Source: Laburnicola sp. R22_1 (lineage: Eukaryota > Ascomycota > Dothideomycetes > Pleosporales > Didymosphaeriaceae). Taken from it: a DNA stretch of 64,000 nucleotides. This document shows, in pieces, positions 46,934 to 60,590 of this stretch (its first letter is position 1; each line of letters starts with the position of its first letter). The stretch covers positions 2,728,001-2,792,000 of the forward strand of contig JACONQ010000006.1 of NCBI GenBank assembly GCA_014281115.1, in the 5' to 3' direction. Position numbers and translations under genes: made by a program. The notes under the pieces were generated by a model. It saw nothing but the letters and a program-made list of their open reading frames with translations. It was not told where the DNA came from and searched no databases.

Positions 46934-49900
46934 AATACTATATTAAGAATTATAAAAGTAGCGTATAGCAGACTTAAGCTTAGTATTAAGCAATAGTTTA
47001 AGGTTCTCTATTAGGTATTCTAAGCACTCTAAAGGCTTTATAAGAGAAGAAATAATAATTAAGATTATTAAATCTTAAATATTAGTGCTAGATTTAGCTT
47101 AGAGCTACTATAAATCTTATTAATACTTATATATTAGTTTTTATACACTATTAGCTATATGCCTACTATTAGAGAGAGGAACCTACCTTAGAAAGCCTAT
47201 AATAGTTATGTGGCTTATATAATTATAGTAGTATTTAGTAGAGAATATATATTATCTATAAGAACCTTATTAGAATATAAGCACGCTATAAGTTATATAA
47301 TACTAAAACTAAAAACTAATAGCTAAAAGTCTTTAAATTTACATAGTATGTTAGGTCCTTTATTAACGCCCTAGTCTAGGGCCTATAGCTAATCTATAAA
47401 TTTAGCGCGTCCTCTATCTTAAGAAATAACTATCTTATCTATTAATTACTATTTAAAACTATTAACTATACTACTATTACACTATGTGTATTTTATAGGC
47501 GCTTATAACGCAAGATAAAAAGAGTTACTATAGTTCTATACTATTATTAGCCTAATAACCTTTACTAAATGCACGTATAATAGATTTAGACAAGCTAGAA
47601 TAGAAGATAATAAATAGGTCTAGATATATTCTATATTTAGATTTATAGGTAATAGGCATATATATAGTAGTATTAGATAGAAATAAGGCAAAAGTAGCTT
47701 TATTATAAACTAGTCTATTTTTAGAAGTCTTAGAAGGCATAATAAAGCGTATTAGAAAGTTTAGTAATTCTAGCACTTAGGAGAATTCTATAGTTCTAGA
47801 TAGCCCTAAAACTTAAATTCTAAGCAAAATAGATTATAATAGAATGAGGTAGTTACACTAGACGTAAGATATAATTAACTAATCTACTTATTAGCCTATA
47901 AGGAAGAGCTATAAAGAAAAGTAATAGTAATAAGAAATTTCTATATATAATTATAAGTGTGTAGTATATAAATATGCCTAGAGGCTATAAGGCTTTACTA
48001 CTTTAGTAAAATACTTATAGTCCTATTTAATATGCCCCTTATTTCTCTATACAAATTGCGGCGTAGGTTAAATAATTAAAGAACTAGATTTATTATCTAG
48101 AAGCTGCGTATAAAGTTACGCTAGATTATGCTAAGGTAAAATAGTATGCCTTACTAGTAACTTTTAACTAGTAGGTAGCTTTTATATAGAAATAGAAAAA
48201 TTCTAATAAGCTATAGATATAATATATATACTATCCTAAGTATTCTTACTTTTAACCTAAAGTTTTATTAGTATATAAGACCCTATTACAAATCTAGATA
48301 GATATATAAGGGCAGACTAGAAGAAAATATTTTCTTTTATATAGTATATAGGTTTCGCGTATATATATTCTATAAAAGAGAATAGTATAAAGAAGAAACT
48401 TATAATAAGTTTAATTATTATATAGACTAGAAGAAAGAGTAGTAGATATAAAAAGTAGTAAGTACTAAAGCTATTAATAAGCCTATAAAGAGGTATTCTA
48501 GAGAAGATTATAGCGAGAATATTAAGAAGAATAGAGGATATAACTATATAATATATAAGTGTCTCTAAAGGAGTTAGACTACTATACTAATTCTTACTTA
48601 GATATAAGATACAAATATAAGTTTTACTAGCTCTACTTTACCCTATATAATTCTATTTAGCAGAATAGTAATTTAGCCTATAGAAGTAGCTGCTAGTATT
48701 ATTTAAGTAGGATATAATTAGCAATAATAAGGGCAACCAAAGGTTTAGAGCTTATAAAGTAACTAGTAGTAAATTTCTAAACTATATAAGTGCGCGTTCT
48801 TTATATAGGTTATAACTTTTCTAAGTAAGGACTAGATTATAGCTTTAGTTTTATTAATAATATTTACTATATTAATACAAATAAATATTTTATAGCAATG
48901 ACTAGTATAAATTATACTAGAGAATTAGAGAGCTAATATATAACTATAGAATACTAAGCACTATAATTATTAATTTTTTCTACATATTAAAAAGTCCGCT
49001 AAATTTATCTATATCCTAAATAGTATGGTAGGCAGAAAAAGAATGCTAGAAACTACTCTTTTAGATAATATATACTACAAAAATTAGCTGCCTTACTCTT
49101 ACTTATCTTAGTGTCCTATATATATAAGGTATAAAAGTAACGTCTATTCTAGAGTTGTAAGATATATAGTATAGCGAGATAAACTATAAATACTTTAAGA
49201 TTAAGCGACTCTTTACTTCTAACTATATTAGATTTTCTTAAAGTCTTCTATTAATAATATTTTAAGCCTACTCGAGATTATTTTTGTCTTTATAAATATA
49301 AAATTTATAGTAGTGTTAAGACCTTTGTTCCTAATTAAGTAGAGCCTTTTCTAGTGTAGAAATTTAGCACTTTGCTATATAATACTACTATTTATCCCTA
49401 GTAGCCTTTTTAATATCTAGAATAATTTTATTTAAGCTTCTAAATGTTACTATAATAGCAGAAAGTTATTAGTGGCCTTGTAATAATTACGGCATATATG
49501 TTTACATATACTTGCCACCCTAGTTAGTACTTTAAAGTAAAGCAGCTTTCTAATATAGCTAGTGTAAGATAAACCCTATATATTTTACTATAATAACTAC
49601 TATATAATATAATTTACGCTAGAAAATCTAGTCCTTATAGCTATAGACTTATAGCTGTGTTAACACTATAATATAATAGCTATAGCTAAGCGTTTATCTT
49701 TACTTATGCTAATATTACCTTAATAATTAGCTCTAGCCCTATTACGTAAATTTCTTAGCTGTCTAGATTACTATTATATGCACGACTAGCCTCGTAATAT
49801 AATTAACGCCTTTTTACTACCTAATTGTAACTAACTCCTTATTAATTTTATTAGTTAAATCTACGCAGAATGCCTAACTTAAAGAATTAGATAATTAAAC

Positions 49901-52019
49901 AGGCTTAAGAATAGAGGAAAAGAATTAAGAATATTCTAGATAATATTAAATTATATAGAGAACTCTTTAAATAATTTATTATACTAAGTAATATTAAGTA
50001 ATTAGTATAGCTTATACGTGAAAAGTTTCTAATATTATAAGAACTGCACTAAGCCCTACTATACAAAGTAATGCTTTTCCTAATAGCACTTTAGGTAGTA
50101 TCTTAAATATTTAGCGCCTTTTGTAGAAGATATCTATAGCACCTATTATATTACTAAGATTATAATTACGTGGGTTAATAGGCAAATAGTAGAAAATTAT
50201 AATATTACTAAGAAGCTAAAGTGTACTCTTGCTAAGAAACAGAAGAGTAATAATCTAGATTATAATATTATTTAGTCTAGTTAGTCTTCTCTTCTTATTA
50301 TATAATATATACCGCATAGAATTCTTCTAAGCTTATAATATTAGAGTTTATATAGTTGGATATTTTTACAAATTTAAAATAGACTACTAGATAGCTAAGT
50401 AGATAGAGAAAGACTTACTATAGCCATAATATAAATAACTAACGCGTCTTAAAGTAGTATCTATATAATTTATAAAATAAACACCTAACTATTTAAATGT
50501 TAAAATATCTATAGTAAATTTCTAGATTAATAAATAAAAGTAGAGGCTGCTATTGCACTAGCTACCTAAAAAGATTTAATTAAGTTTTAGTATTTAGATA
50601 TATATGTCTATAGCAAGGCTTACTCTTTAATATAGAATAGTAATGTAAGGCTGCTATATTTCTCTATTCTTATTCTATTCTCTAGAGGCGCTAATAAGAA
50701 TATCTCTACTATTAAAATAAAGAATACTATAGATAAAGCTTATAGAATAGATATAATAGGCTCGTATAGTCTTTATATATTTCTAACTAACCTACCTCTT
50801 TGTTTAATATTACTAATATAGGAAAATAGAATAAATACTATATAGACTATATTCTAGCCTATAGAAATATATATGCCTTCTTCTAGTAGATAGAACCTAA
50901 TAAACTACACTAATATTATATTGTTATTAAAAGCTTTATTTCTTTTTGTTGCTTTTATGGCTATGGTTGCGCTATACTAGGATATTATCTCTAGAATAAC
51001 TATTTGCTAGACTTAGATGCCTTAGCTATAACATAGACTAGAATCCTTACTCTATAATATAATAGGCTTCTATTTTAAACTGCTCTAAATATAGTGTTTT
51101 AAGGTGCCTATTTTAATAACTTAAACTATTTATAGTCTCTTTCTCTTATGCACGCTATAGGCTACTAGTGCCTAAAAAACTATACACTTTCTATAAATAA
51201 AATCTCTACTTAGGCGTTTATATAATCTTTCTTTCTTTATACTATTATTAATATGTGGCTACGCGCGAAATATAGTAAAATTTAATAGAAGTAATATCTC
51301 TCTCTATATAACGAGATACCCTCCTTACTAAGATATATTTATTATTTAAGTATCTTAAGTCTTTTCTTTATAAGTCTATAAAGTTATAGTTAATATATTA
51401 TTGCTCTTTAGACATTTCTCTTTAGAAATTAAGTTCGCAGTAAGAAAAATATGGCAGTTTTAGTTATGCTATTAATTAATCTATTTATAGTATTATAAAC
51501 TACTTTAGCTTTGTATCCCTACTCTATTATAGCTATTAACATATCTTTAAATTTTAGAGTATTCGAATAATTGCTCTATTAAATAAGAATATTATTCTAA
51601 GTTTTAAAAGGTAAATTTACTTAGCTTTTAAAAATATATATTTTAAGATTCTCTAAGCAAATTAGTCTAGAATACGTTTTAGCGCAAGGATTTAGTACAC
51701 TTATATAATACTATATTATATTCCACGCTATATCTAATTAACTTAATATATAGCGTTGTTTTAGAAACTTCTATAAAGGTTACGTGCTAGCTATTTTTAG
51801 TAGTAGCGTGCTTTATTGCGTAAAGTAGCCTCTTACACTTACACTATTACTATAATTACTATTATAGACTAAGCTAGCTAGGTGCTAGCGTAAGCCCTCT
51901 ATATAGATAGATCTAGATTACTATACTCTAGTAGAAAGGAGTAATATTTCTTACTTTACCCTCTATTATTATAATTGCGAATAAGAGTTAAAAGAGACTA
52001 AGGCCTAGCGCTAGTAATA
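46934..52019. other. AT-rich RIP-mutated sequence, mostly unassigned
   Basis: About 5 kb of decayed DNA. The right part (about 49800-51950) could be coding on either strand: the minus strand would continue Copia block G2 towards its pol, while the plus strand from about 49870 gives a Q- and L-rich reading with relatively few stops. Neither gives a motif I can name. A minus-strand frame at 47552-47776 (74 codons) has no domain and is probably accidental. Confidence 0.4.
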
Positions 52020-52228
52020 CCTTTTTCTAGAGAAAGAGAAAGCTCTTATATTATTCGCGCCTGCTAAGGTAGGCCTTAGGGTCTAGGTTTAGGCTTTGCG
52101 TTTCTATAGCCCTTACTTTGCCTTACTTAATATTTAACCTAAAATAAGTATAAAACTATACTTAGTTCTAATCTAAAATCTTTATTTTTCTTATTTAATA
52201 TTAAATAGTAAATAATATAAACTACTAT

Positions 52229-52356
52229 ATTGTAAACACCTATACTATCTATTTTACTTCCTTACTTAACTTAACCTCTTACTCTAAATACTGTATTATA
52301 AACGTCTATACTACCTATTTTACTTTTTACTTAACTTAACCTCTTACTCTAAATAC
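52229..52356. repeat. Tandem duplication, about 66-bp period
   Basis: Two successive copies of TGTAAACACCTATACTATCT... and TATAAACGTCTATACTACCT... through CTTACTCTAAATACT, about 62 bp each, inside G2. G1 has a single copy at about 35410-35490 (opposite strand), so the duplication is specific to G2. Confidence 0.75.
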
Positions 52357-52909
52357 TATAGGCTAGTATTCGAAAGTGATTTTACTATTTATAATAGCTT
52401 AGAGCTATTATAATTAAAATAATTATATACCTTAAAGTTCTTTATCTATTTCTAAAGCTCTTTAAAGGAGGCTAGCTATTTACAATTTTATTTATACATT
52501 TTTTAAATCTTTAAAAGATAGTTATACAAGTTAGCTTTATTATACTAATATACGTTTTTAAACTAGTTAACCTAATATTATAGCCTTTTATTTTTAGTTA
52601 CTTATATAGTATAAATAATTTCTACGTTATATTTATAATTAGTATTTACTTTAGCGCGTTAGAGTAAACTAATATTAGCTTTTCTACACCTCTTATCTCT
52701 AGTTTAATAGATATAGTTATTTCTTTCTTTACCTAGTAAATATCTCTACTTAGATATACTTACTATACTACTTATTATCTATAATAATAGTGTTTCTATA
52801 GTAATAGAGTTATTAGTTTCTACTAGCGACTAAGTATTTATTATTAGTAATAAGTTAGAAAGATATATAGTATCTACCTTATTATTATAGTATAGATAAG
52901 ATAATTTAT

Positions 52910-53829
52910 TTATTTTATTCGTTTTTATTAGGCTATTCTTACTAAGAGAAATATTAGCTAGCCATAGTAATTGTATATTATATACGCTTAGTTATTAATT
53001 ATATAATATTAATTTAGTGCACTATGCCTATATATATATTAGTAACTATTTTATACTTATATACTATAAGTATATATCACGTGTTAACTTACTTACTAGA
53101 TAGTAACACTTATTACTACTATAGCTCCTTATACGTCTACACTATAGGTTTAAATACCTAATAATACTATCTTGCTTATTATATTCTTTACTCTCCTCTA
53201 CTATATTAGAATTACTTTAGAAGTTAATGCGCCTTATACTTATAGCACCCTAGCTAGAGAGTGTATAAATTAATAAAGCAGTAATACTATAATATACTTA
53301 GACGCTAAAAGCTATATTTAAAAAAAATAAGTATATAGAATCTAAAAGGCCTACTAGATTTACGCTAGGTAGAAAGAATAGATTTCTAAATTATCTAGCT
53401 TAAGGAGGTTAGTCTATAGCTGCTATATAAGTAGTTATATAATAGTCTAGCATATATAGTATATATAGCAAAGCTCTAGAATCTTTACCTACTAAAAACG
53501 CGCTTTTAAAATAACTATAACTATCTTGCTATATATTACTATGCGTAGTTAACTATTATTAAAAAGAATAATAATAAGAAGTACACGTACTAGTACTTTT
53601 ACTTACTTACTACTTATAACACTATATAAATATACTAGTAGTAATAATAATATAATAATGATACAAACTAAGTCCTTTAAAAGAATAGGTAATAAAAGGA
53701 ATAAAAGAAGCATATATAAAGTAACGTAACGTAAAGTAATCTAAGGGCAACTACTATTATCTATAATAAGATATAAATAACAAACTATTATATTATTGTA
53801 TAATATCTACAATTAAAACTTCTATTAAA
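52910..53829 (-). repeat. F-family non-LTR element F2
   Basis: About 920 bp; the minus strand starts TTTAATAGAAGTTTTAATTG and ends in an A-rich tail (CGAATAAAATAAATAA). It is collinear with F1 at 12936-13858. The flanks share AAATTATCTTA plus one or two more bases on the minus strand, a TSD of about 13 bp; the tail makes its exact edge ambiguous. The single site is seen in G1 near 34926-34940. Confidence 0.8.
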
Positions 53830-55292
53830 GTAAGATAATTTATAGTCTGAAGTTATTTTCTTATTATTTCTTAGGTAGCTTCTACTAATACCTAGCTTAT
53901 ATAGACTATTATAGGAAATAACTATACTTTCTATACTATATTAGAGTATTAGCGTGGAACTCTTAATCTAATAGAGTAGTAATAGTTATCTTAGCTATAA
54001 TCTCTAAGGGTAGGTTTATTTAAGTTCTCTTAGTACTTATACTTTAAGCTTCTATTTATACTTTTAATAGTAAAGTTATTAGTAGTATAAGTTTTACTAC
54101 CCTATAAACTACTACTACTACTATTACTAGGCTCTTTATCTTCTATAGCTATATTAGCTATTATGCTATACCTAATATATAAAATATTGCCTTATTAGCT
54201 ATAAAGAGCGCCTACCTATTAAATCTATATAGTTAACTATATCTAGGATTTTTATATAGTCCTTTCTAGTTTTAGGTTAAGCCTTTATTCCCTTTCTATA
54301 ACTAGTAGTCTAAGTAGTTCTAAAGTGCTTCTTATACTTTAGAGTACGTAGTTTTGCTATATTAGAGAGATTATATTAAATAAAGTCTAAAATGACTATA
54401 TTTATAGTACTATAAAAAGAGGCAGTCCTAATTATTACTTATAGTGACTTATTAAAATAGGTTCTTAGTTAACTAAGAAGAGCAAAAATATAAAAGTTTA
54501 AATAGGTAAAGATTCTATATATATAATTCTCTATTATATAAGGCCTACTAAAGCAGGCTAAGACTATATCTTAAGCAACCTTATACTGTGGAAATAATCT
54601 AGAGATAATATCTAGCGTCTTTAATATATATAAGAAAGAATTATATTAAGTTAATTATATTTTTTTAACTATTACACTTACATAAGGCACTTTCTTATTA
54701 TTTATAGTACTAATTAGCTAAAAAGGAAAAGTAGTAATAATAACTATATTAGTGGCAAGACTATGCTATTAGAGTTTTGTTCTCTCTTATAGATATAACT
54801 AGTAGGCCCTAGTCCTTATACTTACTATCTAACACTAAAATCTAGAAAGCTCTTTAGTAAGCAAATAGTTCTTTAATTATTAATAAGCCTAAGACTAAGT
54901 TTAGACCTAGGTTTAGATTAGTGCTTCTAAGTTCTAAGAAAGCACAGCTTTAATATACGTTTATGCTACCTTAAGAATCTATTATAGTAACTAGTATAGG
55001 CATTGTCTATAATAATAGTATATATTTTTATAGTTACTAATAAGTCTATATAAAGTGTCTTATAAGGTTATATTATTATTAACGTTTCTATTACTTCTAA
55101 ATTTTCTATAAAGTAAATACAGCCATAGGCAAATTGTATAGGTAGATAAGGGCACTTTCCTCTAGTAAAAAAGCCCTTTAAAGAGAATTAAGAAAAAACC
55201 AATACTAGTAACCTATTATCTATCTAAAGCGTAAATTAAAATTTCCAACAAAGTTTTTCCTAAATTAGAAGATAGTAATATGCCTTAATTAA

Positions 55293-55472
55293 CTTTCTCG
55301 TCCTATGAGTTTAAATCTTAATAACTTATTAAGACTAGTAACTAGTTAAAGATTTCTTAATTATTAGAGGTACTTACTAATAGCTTTTCCGTCCTATAAG
55401 TTTAATCTAGTAACTTAGTTAAGACTAGCTTAAATAGTTAGAAATTTCTTAATTATTAGAAATACTAGCTTA
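55293..55472. repeat. Degenerate tandem duplication in the SINE body
   Basis: The units beginning CTTTCTCGTCCTATGAGTTT (55293) and CTTTTCCGTCCTATAAGTTT (55384) are about 91 bp apart and stay alignable through GATTTCTTAATTATTAGAGG and AATTTCTTAATTATTAGAAA. Confidence 0.75.
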
Positions 55473-55530
55473 TTTAGGCTACTTTTCTTCTTATCTACAA
55501 AGATTGGTTTTTTGGTGTTTAAAAACTAGA

Positions 55531-55617
55531 GGGGGAGAGGGCGAGATTCAAACTTGCTAAGAAGTCTAAGTTTTCGCTGATTTCTAGACTAAAATCCTCG
55601 CTTATAGTCCCCCACTA
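55531..55617 (-). promoter_or_regulatory. tRNA-like head with pol III A and B boxes
   Basis: The minus strand starts GGGGGACTATAAGCGAGG and ends near CTCTCCCCC, so the ends can pair as an acceptor stem. An A-box-like TATAAGCGAGG and a B-box-like AGTTTGAATCTC (complement of 55543-55554) are placed as in a tRNA gene. The middle, with a GATTT/AAATC stem and a long variable region, suggests a class II (Ser or Leu) ancestor, but the anticodon cannot be fixed. It is a promoter relic, not a usable tRNA. Confidence 0.7.
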
Positions 55618-56999
55618 CTATTAAGGTTATATAGCTAATAAGTTGCTAGTTAAATTATACTATAACAATACTTACTTTAACTTATATACTTAGGCTATAT
55701 AACTATCTAATTCTATTAAATATATACTTTCTAGAAATAGGTAGTAACTAGATACATATAGTCGCGCTAGAATAAGTGTACACTTAGATTTCTATAAGTG
55801 CCTTTGCCGCAGTATAATTTCTACGCCTAGGTAAAAAGCTAAGCTCTTACTAAAAATATATATAGTGGTTTGGCTCTTATATAAAGCCCCCTCACTATTA
55901 GATAAAAATACGTATAGGTATCCTACTAATACTTATAAGAAGGCTATACTATAAGTAACACTTTCTTCTTTTTATTAAATCTAGCGTAAAAACTATATAA
56001 GCCTATAGATACCTATTCTATCTAACCTACTACTTATATACTAATAAGAGAGTTCTTAGTAAAAGCTACCTACTTATTAGTAACTCTAAGACTAAAACTT
56101 AGACTTATATCTTAATTCTTAAAACCTATAGGTAAATTAGCGCCTAAACTAGCTTCTATTAAGTTAAGAGACTACTTTAGTCCTTTCCTCCTATTCTATC
56201 TATAACGCTAAAACGTAATCTGCTATTATATAAATAGTTATTTAAATATAGGCTTTACTAGTTAGTATTAAGTGCTAGATAAGTATATACTAACACTGCT
56301 TATATATATAACTAGTAGGTTATAACCTAGCTAAGTCTACTTTATACTAGGATAATTTAGAGTAATTATTTCTTTATTAAGGGTTTAGCTAAAATTATAC
56401 AGGCTTAACCTATTTTACTAAAATGCTATTAAGGCGTACTAGACGTAAATATTACTATTTTATTATTTAATAATATAGTAGATTAATAGTCTCTAATATA
56501 AGCTTCTTTAAGAAAAAAACTAAAGAATTAAAAGTATTTTATTTATATGCTAAATTAAAGTAAAGGGTAGTAGGTACTATAAATACTACTTTATTATAGC
56601 AAAGGTAAGAAAGCTAAAGTAACTAAAATTTAAAAAGGAATAGAGCTACTTAAAGAGTATAAAAGAGAAAATAGAAAATCTCCTTAAAACGCCTTAGCGC
56701 CCTTATTATTAGTTAGCAAAGAAGAAAAGACTAGAGCTATTTAGGTAGTGTAATAGTTATATATAGTCAAGGTAAGAAAATATATTATAGGTAAGCCTAA
56801 GTAACTAAAGAAGAAATAGTGCGGTATTAGAAGAGAAGAGATAATAGAAAAATAAGAGTAGTCTAGTAAGAGTAGCGTACTTTTATATAATAGAGTTAGT
56901 GTATAGGCTAGATAAAAGTAGCAATATACTAAGTAAGCCTCTATTTTCTACTTAGGAAACCTCTATTTCTAGATGCGATTTTACTACTATTAGTATAAC

Positions 57000-59900
57000 T
57001 AATAAGATAACTATAATAACTACTATCTATACTAAAAAAAAAAAAATTTCTTCTAGTAGTAACTATAATAGTAAAACTAGCTTAAATAACTAGTAGGAAA
57101 TAATAAGCCCTAATTATAAACCTTTCCTAATTATAGTTATAGCTAAAGTTAAAGGGAAAGTTTTTACATTACTATAAAAGTTTAAGTAGAATAACCTAAT
57201 AGTGTCTTATTAAAGCTCTAGGCACTATATAATAATAGTGCGAAACTAAACCTAATTAGCACTAATATAGTAAAGTAAGGTAACTTTATCGTTATACTAT
57301 TTTATTGAAAGCTAATAGCTACCTTTATTAATAATAATTAGTTAAGGTTAAATAAATCCTATAACTTAATAATAGCCTATTAAAACTTCTATAGAGTTAG
57401 AAAGATAGTAGAACTTACTTAGTTTTAGGCCGCAGCCTTTATAAGATATTACTTTATTTTAGATTTTCTATAGCTCTAAAAAGCTATTCTAAAAATTTAA
57501 TTCCTTATAGGAACCTTTAAATAGTAAATAAATTATAAGGACCCTAAACGCGTGTAAATTATTAATTACGCCCTAAATCTTCTTACTAATTTACAACTAG
57601 GAGAATAGGCTTACCTACTATACTCTAACTATATAGTCTTTTAACCTATTAGTTAAGATACCTATAAGTATTTTATAGAGAAACTATAGGTAAGCACTAT
57701 AATAATACTAGGCCTTATAGGACATAGTAGTAATATATAAAAGAACGCATAGTATTACTAGAATAGAGGCCTATTATAGCTAAAGAACTAGTTACTAGAT
57801 ATTATTAATTAACTAAAGTATTATATTGCAAACTATCTAGTACTATAATAGCTACCTAAAACTATTACAAAATATATAATTATAGTAATATTTAACTAAA
57901 CTTTTTAGTAGGCTATCTTAGCTCTAGTATATATCTATAGGTGCCCTAAGCTAGATAAACCTTAGACTTCCTTAGGCTATATAGAAAACAATAACTTCTC
58001 TAATCTAAAGAAGCTAAAGTATATTTTTAAAAAACTATACTATAAGTAGCAGAATTTTAGTAAACGTTAGACGCAGATTATATATATAAATAGCAAATAT
58101 AATTATACTATTAATATTAAGAAGGGCATAAAAATTTCTAATATACCTATACATAACCTCTCTAAAAAGAAGCTAGATTTTCTTTAAGAGTACCTTAAGT
58201 TAGCCTAGAAAAAGAGCTAAATTAGACCTAGTAAATTACCTATAAATACACCTATTCTATTTATACTAAAAGTAGATAGTATAATATAACTTTATATTAA
58301 TTACTATAGCTTAAATAAAGTTATAGTAAAAAATTACTACCCTATTCTATTAGTTATAAAAATAATAAACTACCTATAAAAGGTATAGATCTTTATAAAG
58401 CTAGACTTATAAAATACATATTATAGGCTCTAGATTAAAAAAGGTAATAAATAGAAGATAGTATTTAAAACGCGTTATAGTTGCTTTAAGTATCTAGTTT
58501 TACTATTTAGGCTTATAAACGCCCCTGCTACCTTTTAGTCTTATATTTATAGGGCCCTTAGTAGTATATTAAATTACACCTACGTAGTGTATTTAGATAA
58601 TATCTTTATCTATTTAGAGAATAACAATAATTATAATAGAAATATAGATAAAGTACTTAAATAACTTATTAAATAGGGCCTCTAGTATAAAGTAAGTAAA
58701 TATATATCCTTTACTAAGTTAGTAGAATTTTAGGCTTTATTATTATTGCTAAAGACTTAGTAATAGACCTAATAAGGGTATAAACTATCTATAAATAGCT
58801 AGTTTCTAAAAATTACTATAATATTTAAGTATTCCTAGGCTTTATAAACTTCTATTAGAGGTTTATCTTTAATTATAGCTCTATTATTAAACTATTAACA
58901 AATCTAATTAAAGCCGCCTTAAATCTAGACTCTAGAATCTTTAGTCTTAAGAAAAAGAGAAAGCAATAGAGCAAAAAGGGACCCACTAAATAATATCTTT
59001 CTTAGCCCTAGTTACCTAAGGCAAATAAGGCTTTTAAAGACTTTTACTTTAAGTTCCTAGACATACTAGTGCGATAACACTTTAATTCTTAGAAGCTAGT
59101 AAAAATTATTACTAATACGTTAGACTTTACTATAGCAGTAATACTACTCTAGTTATAAGATATAATAAAGGTAATAAAGAAGTATTAGAAGCTAGTAGCT
59201 TTCTAGAATTAGAAGTTTAGTAGGCTAGAAGTTAACTAGCCTACTCATAAAAAAAAGCTCTTCGCAATATACTTTATATTTAAGTATTAGTAATAATATA
59301 TTATATACTTCCTAGACCTAGTCTATATACTATTTAACTATAATAACCTCTACTACTTTAGTACTATAAAGTCCCATTCTCTTAAATAGACAAAATAGGT
59401 AAAGAAGCTAGTAAAGTTTAACTTTAAAATTAAATATAAGCCTAACGTAGACAATTTAGCAAACGTTTCTTTGCAAAGACCTAATTATAAAAAGGCTTTA
59501 TACTAGGTGTAGAGTAATATATACAAAATACTATATTGCCTATACTTTAATAAAAGCTTTATATCTTGTCTATTTAGATAACTAGGGCTTAATACGTAAA
59601 ATAATAAAAGGCTAAGCTAAGTATAATAAATAAGAACTATTCTAGAATAGTTTCTATAAAGAACTATTAACTTCCTAAAAAGATATCCTTAGTAAAAGAT
59701 ACTTATAGTATAAGTCTATTTAGTAATATACTGCTATTAGTTTAATTTAAGAGTACTACTAGTTATAAAGACCTCTAAAGAAAGAACTTTAAAGCTATAT
59801 AAAGTAAAAGGGTAGTAATAATAAGCTTTACACCTCTAAATAGTATATAAAAATACTAATAGTAGAGGTTCTAGATATAGAAACCTTCTTATTATATATC

Positions 59901-60390
59901 TAAGTGCGTAGAGTAGCGCTTAGGAATACTGCCTTCGCACTAAATATGCTAGACCTTCTTCTTAATTATATTAGGAAATCGTAAGTTAGGAATAAGGCCT
60001 ATTCTAGACTTAAGTCGCTAATACGTTAAAAAGAAGGCAAGGTAAAAAAGGAAAAACTCTACTAAATAGTTAATCTAAGTAGCGTCCTTTATAGAGATAG
60101 AAAAGTATAGATTCTAGATAATAATGCTTTATAAGAAGCTATCCTTACTATAAATTATAATAATCTTATAGGTGGCTACTATAGAGTTAAGCGTATAGTT
60201 AAGGTTCTTTAAAGAAAGTACTTTGAGAAGGAAATTTAATAAGATACTAAAGACTATATTAAATATTATATACTCTACTAACTAAATAAAATTTAATAGT
60301 ATAAACTACTAGAATTACTAGAACTTTTTTTTAGCTACAATACCCTACTATTATCTATTATTAGACTTTATTACTAATTTACTAAAGTTA
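57000..60390 (+). pseudogene. Gypsy pol remnant (RT, RNase H, integrase start)
   Basis: The plus strand gives gypsy RT: FTKLD-like and NAPATFQSYIYRAL motifs near 58400-58550, and YVVYLDNIFIYLE at 58581-58620, where YLDD reads YLDN as in gypsy A. RNase H follows at 59030-59260 with ITNTLDFTIAVIL and, further on, PTHKKKLFAIYFIFKYQ. Near 60160-60300 the integrase N-terminus reads GYYRVKRIVKVL (the GHYGVKRT..VL motif), then DFITNLLK-like sequence, where it stops. The 3' end of integrase and any 3' LTR are missing; K-type DNA follows. Many stops; dead. A run of 13 A lies at about 57036-57048 near the left border. Confidence 0.72.
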
Positions 60391-60404
60391 GATAGTAAGT
60401 ATAG

Positions 60405-60590
60405 TAAGTTATATTTAACTATTATTAATAATACTACTATAAAAAAGTTAATAATAATTTTATATATAGTTTATTACTACTACTATTTACTAGATACTAG
60501 ATTTTAGTACCTTTTATTTTACTTCTCTCTATATATAGTGCGGACTTAACCTTAGTTAGAATGTTTATATAATAAAGATTTTTAATAGTA
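60405..60590 (+). repeat. K-family segment, third copy
   Basis: Matches the right arm of the inverted repeat at 39590-39775 (ATTAATAATACTACTATAAA, CCTTTTATTTTACTTCTCTC, GACTTAACCTTAGTTAGAAT). It begins where the gypsy integrase breaks off. Confidence 0.75.

Larger units (their letters stand above)
55074..55621 (-). repeat. tRNA-headed SINE
   Basis: 548 bp inserted in G2, flanked by perfect 11-bp duplications TAAGGTTATAT (55063-55073 and 55622-55632). The single site is seen in G1 (CAACCTTATAAGG, near 33700). The minus-strand 5' end carries a tRNA-like region with both internal pol III promoter boxes, and the 3' end runs out in TTAATAATAAT repeats. The body contains two degenerate copies of a unit of about 90 bp. 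This is the architecture of a tRNA-derived SINE, which would move with LINE-encoded machinery. No counterpart was found elsewhere in the window. Confidence 0.82.
52020..56999 (-). pseudogene. Copia-type 5' half, block G2, with two insertions
   Basis: The minus strand is collinear with G1 (32345-35675): leader and LTR-like zone, Gag-like middle (about 54500-54000) and protease-like end (about 52300-52040). After subtracting F2 and the SINE it is about 3.5 kb, near the 3.3 kb of G1. The unmatched flanks are different DNA in the two places, except that both sit next to gypsy RT-containing DNA. No terminal repeats were proven. Confidence 0.5.

Noticed and set aside
46706..46968. Frames on both strands over the solo LTR
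   Set aside because: They run across the LTR border into flanking DNA and have no homology; the LTR explains the GC-rich bases.
55581..55600. Calling the SINE head a tRNA-Ser(AGA) gene
   Set aside because: CTAGAAA suggests it, but the stem can be drawn in more than one register and the loop would have eight bases, so the anticodon is not secure.
36270..60390. Joining the gag-protease remnant (36270-37330) with the gypsy pol (57000-60390) as one element
   Set aside because: Same strand and class, but no shared LTR, TSD or overlapping junction was found.
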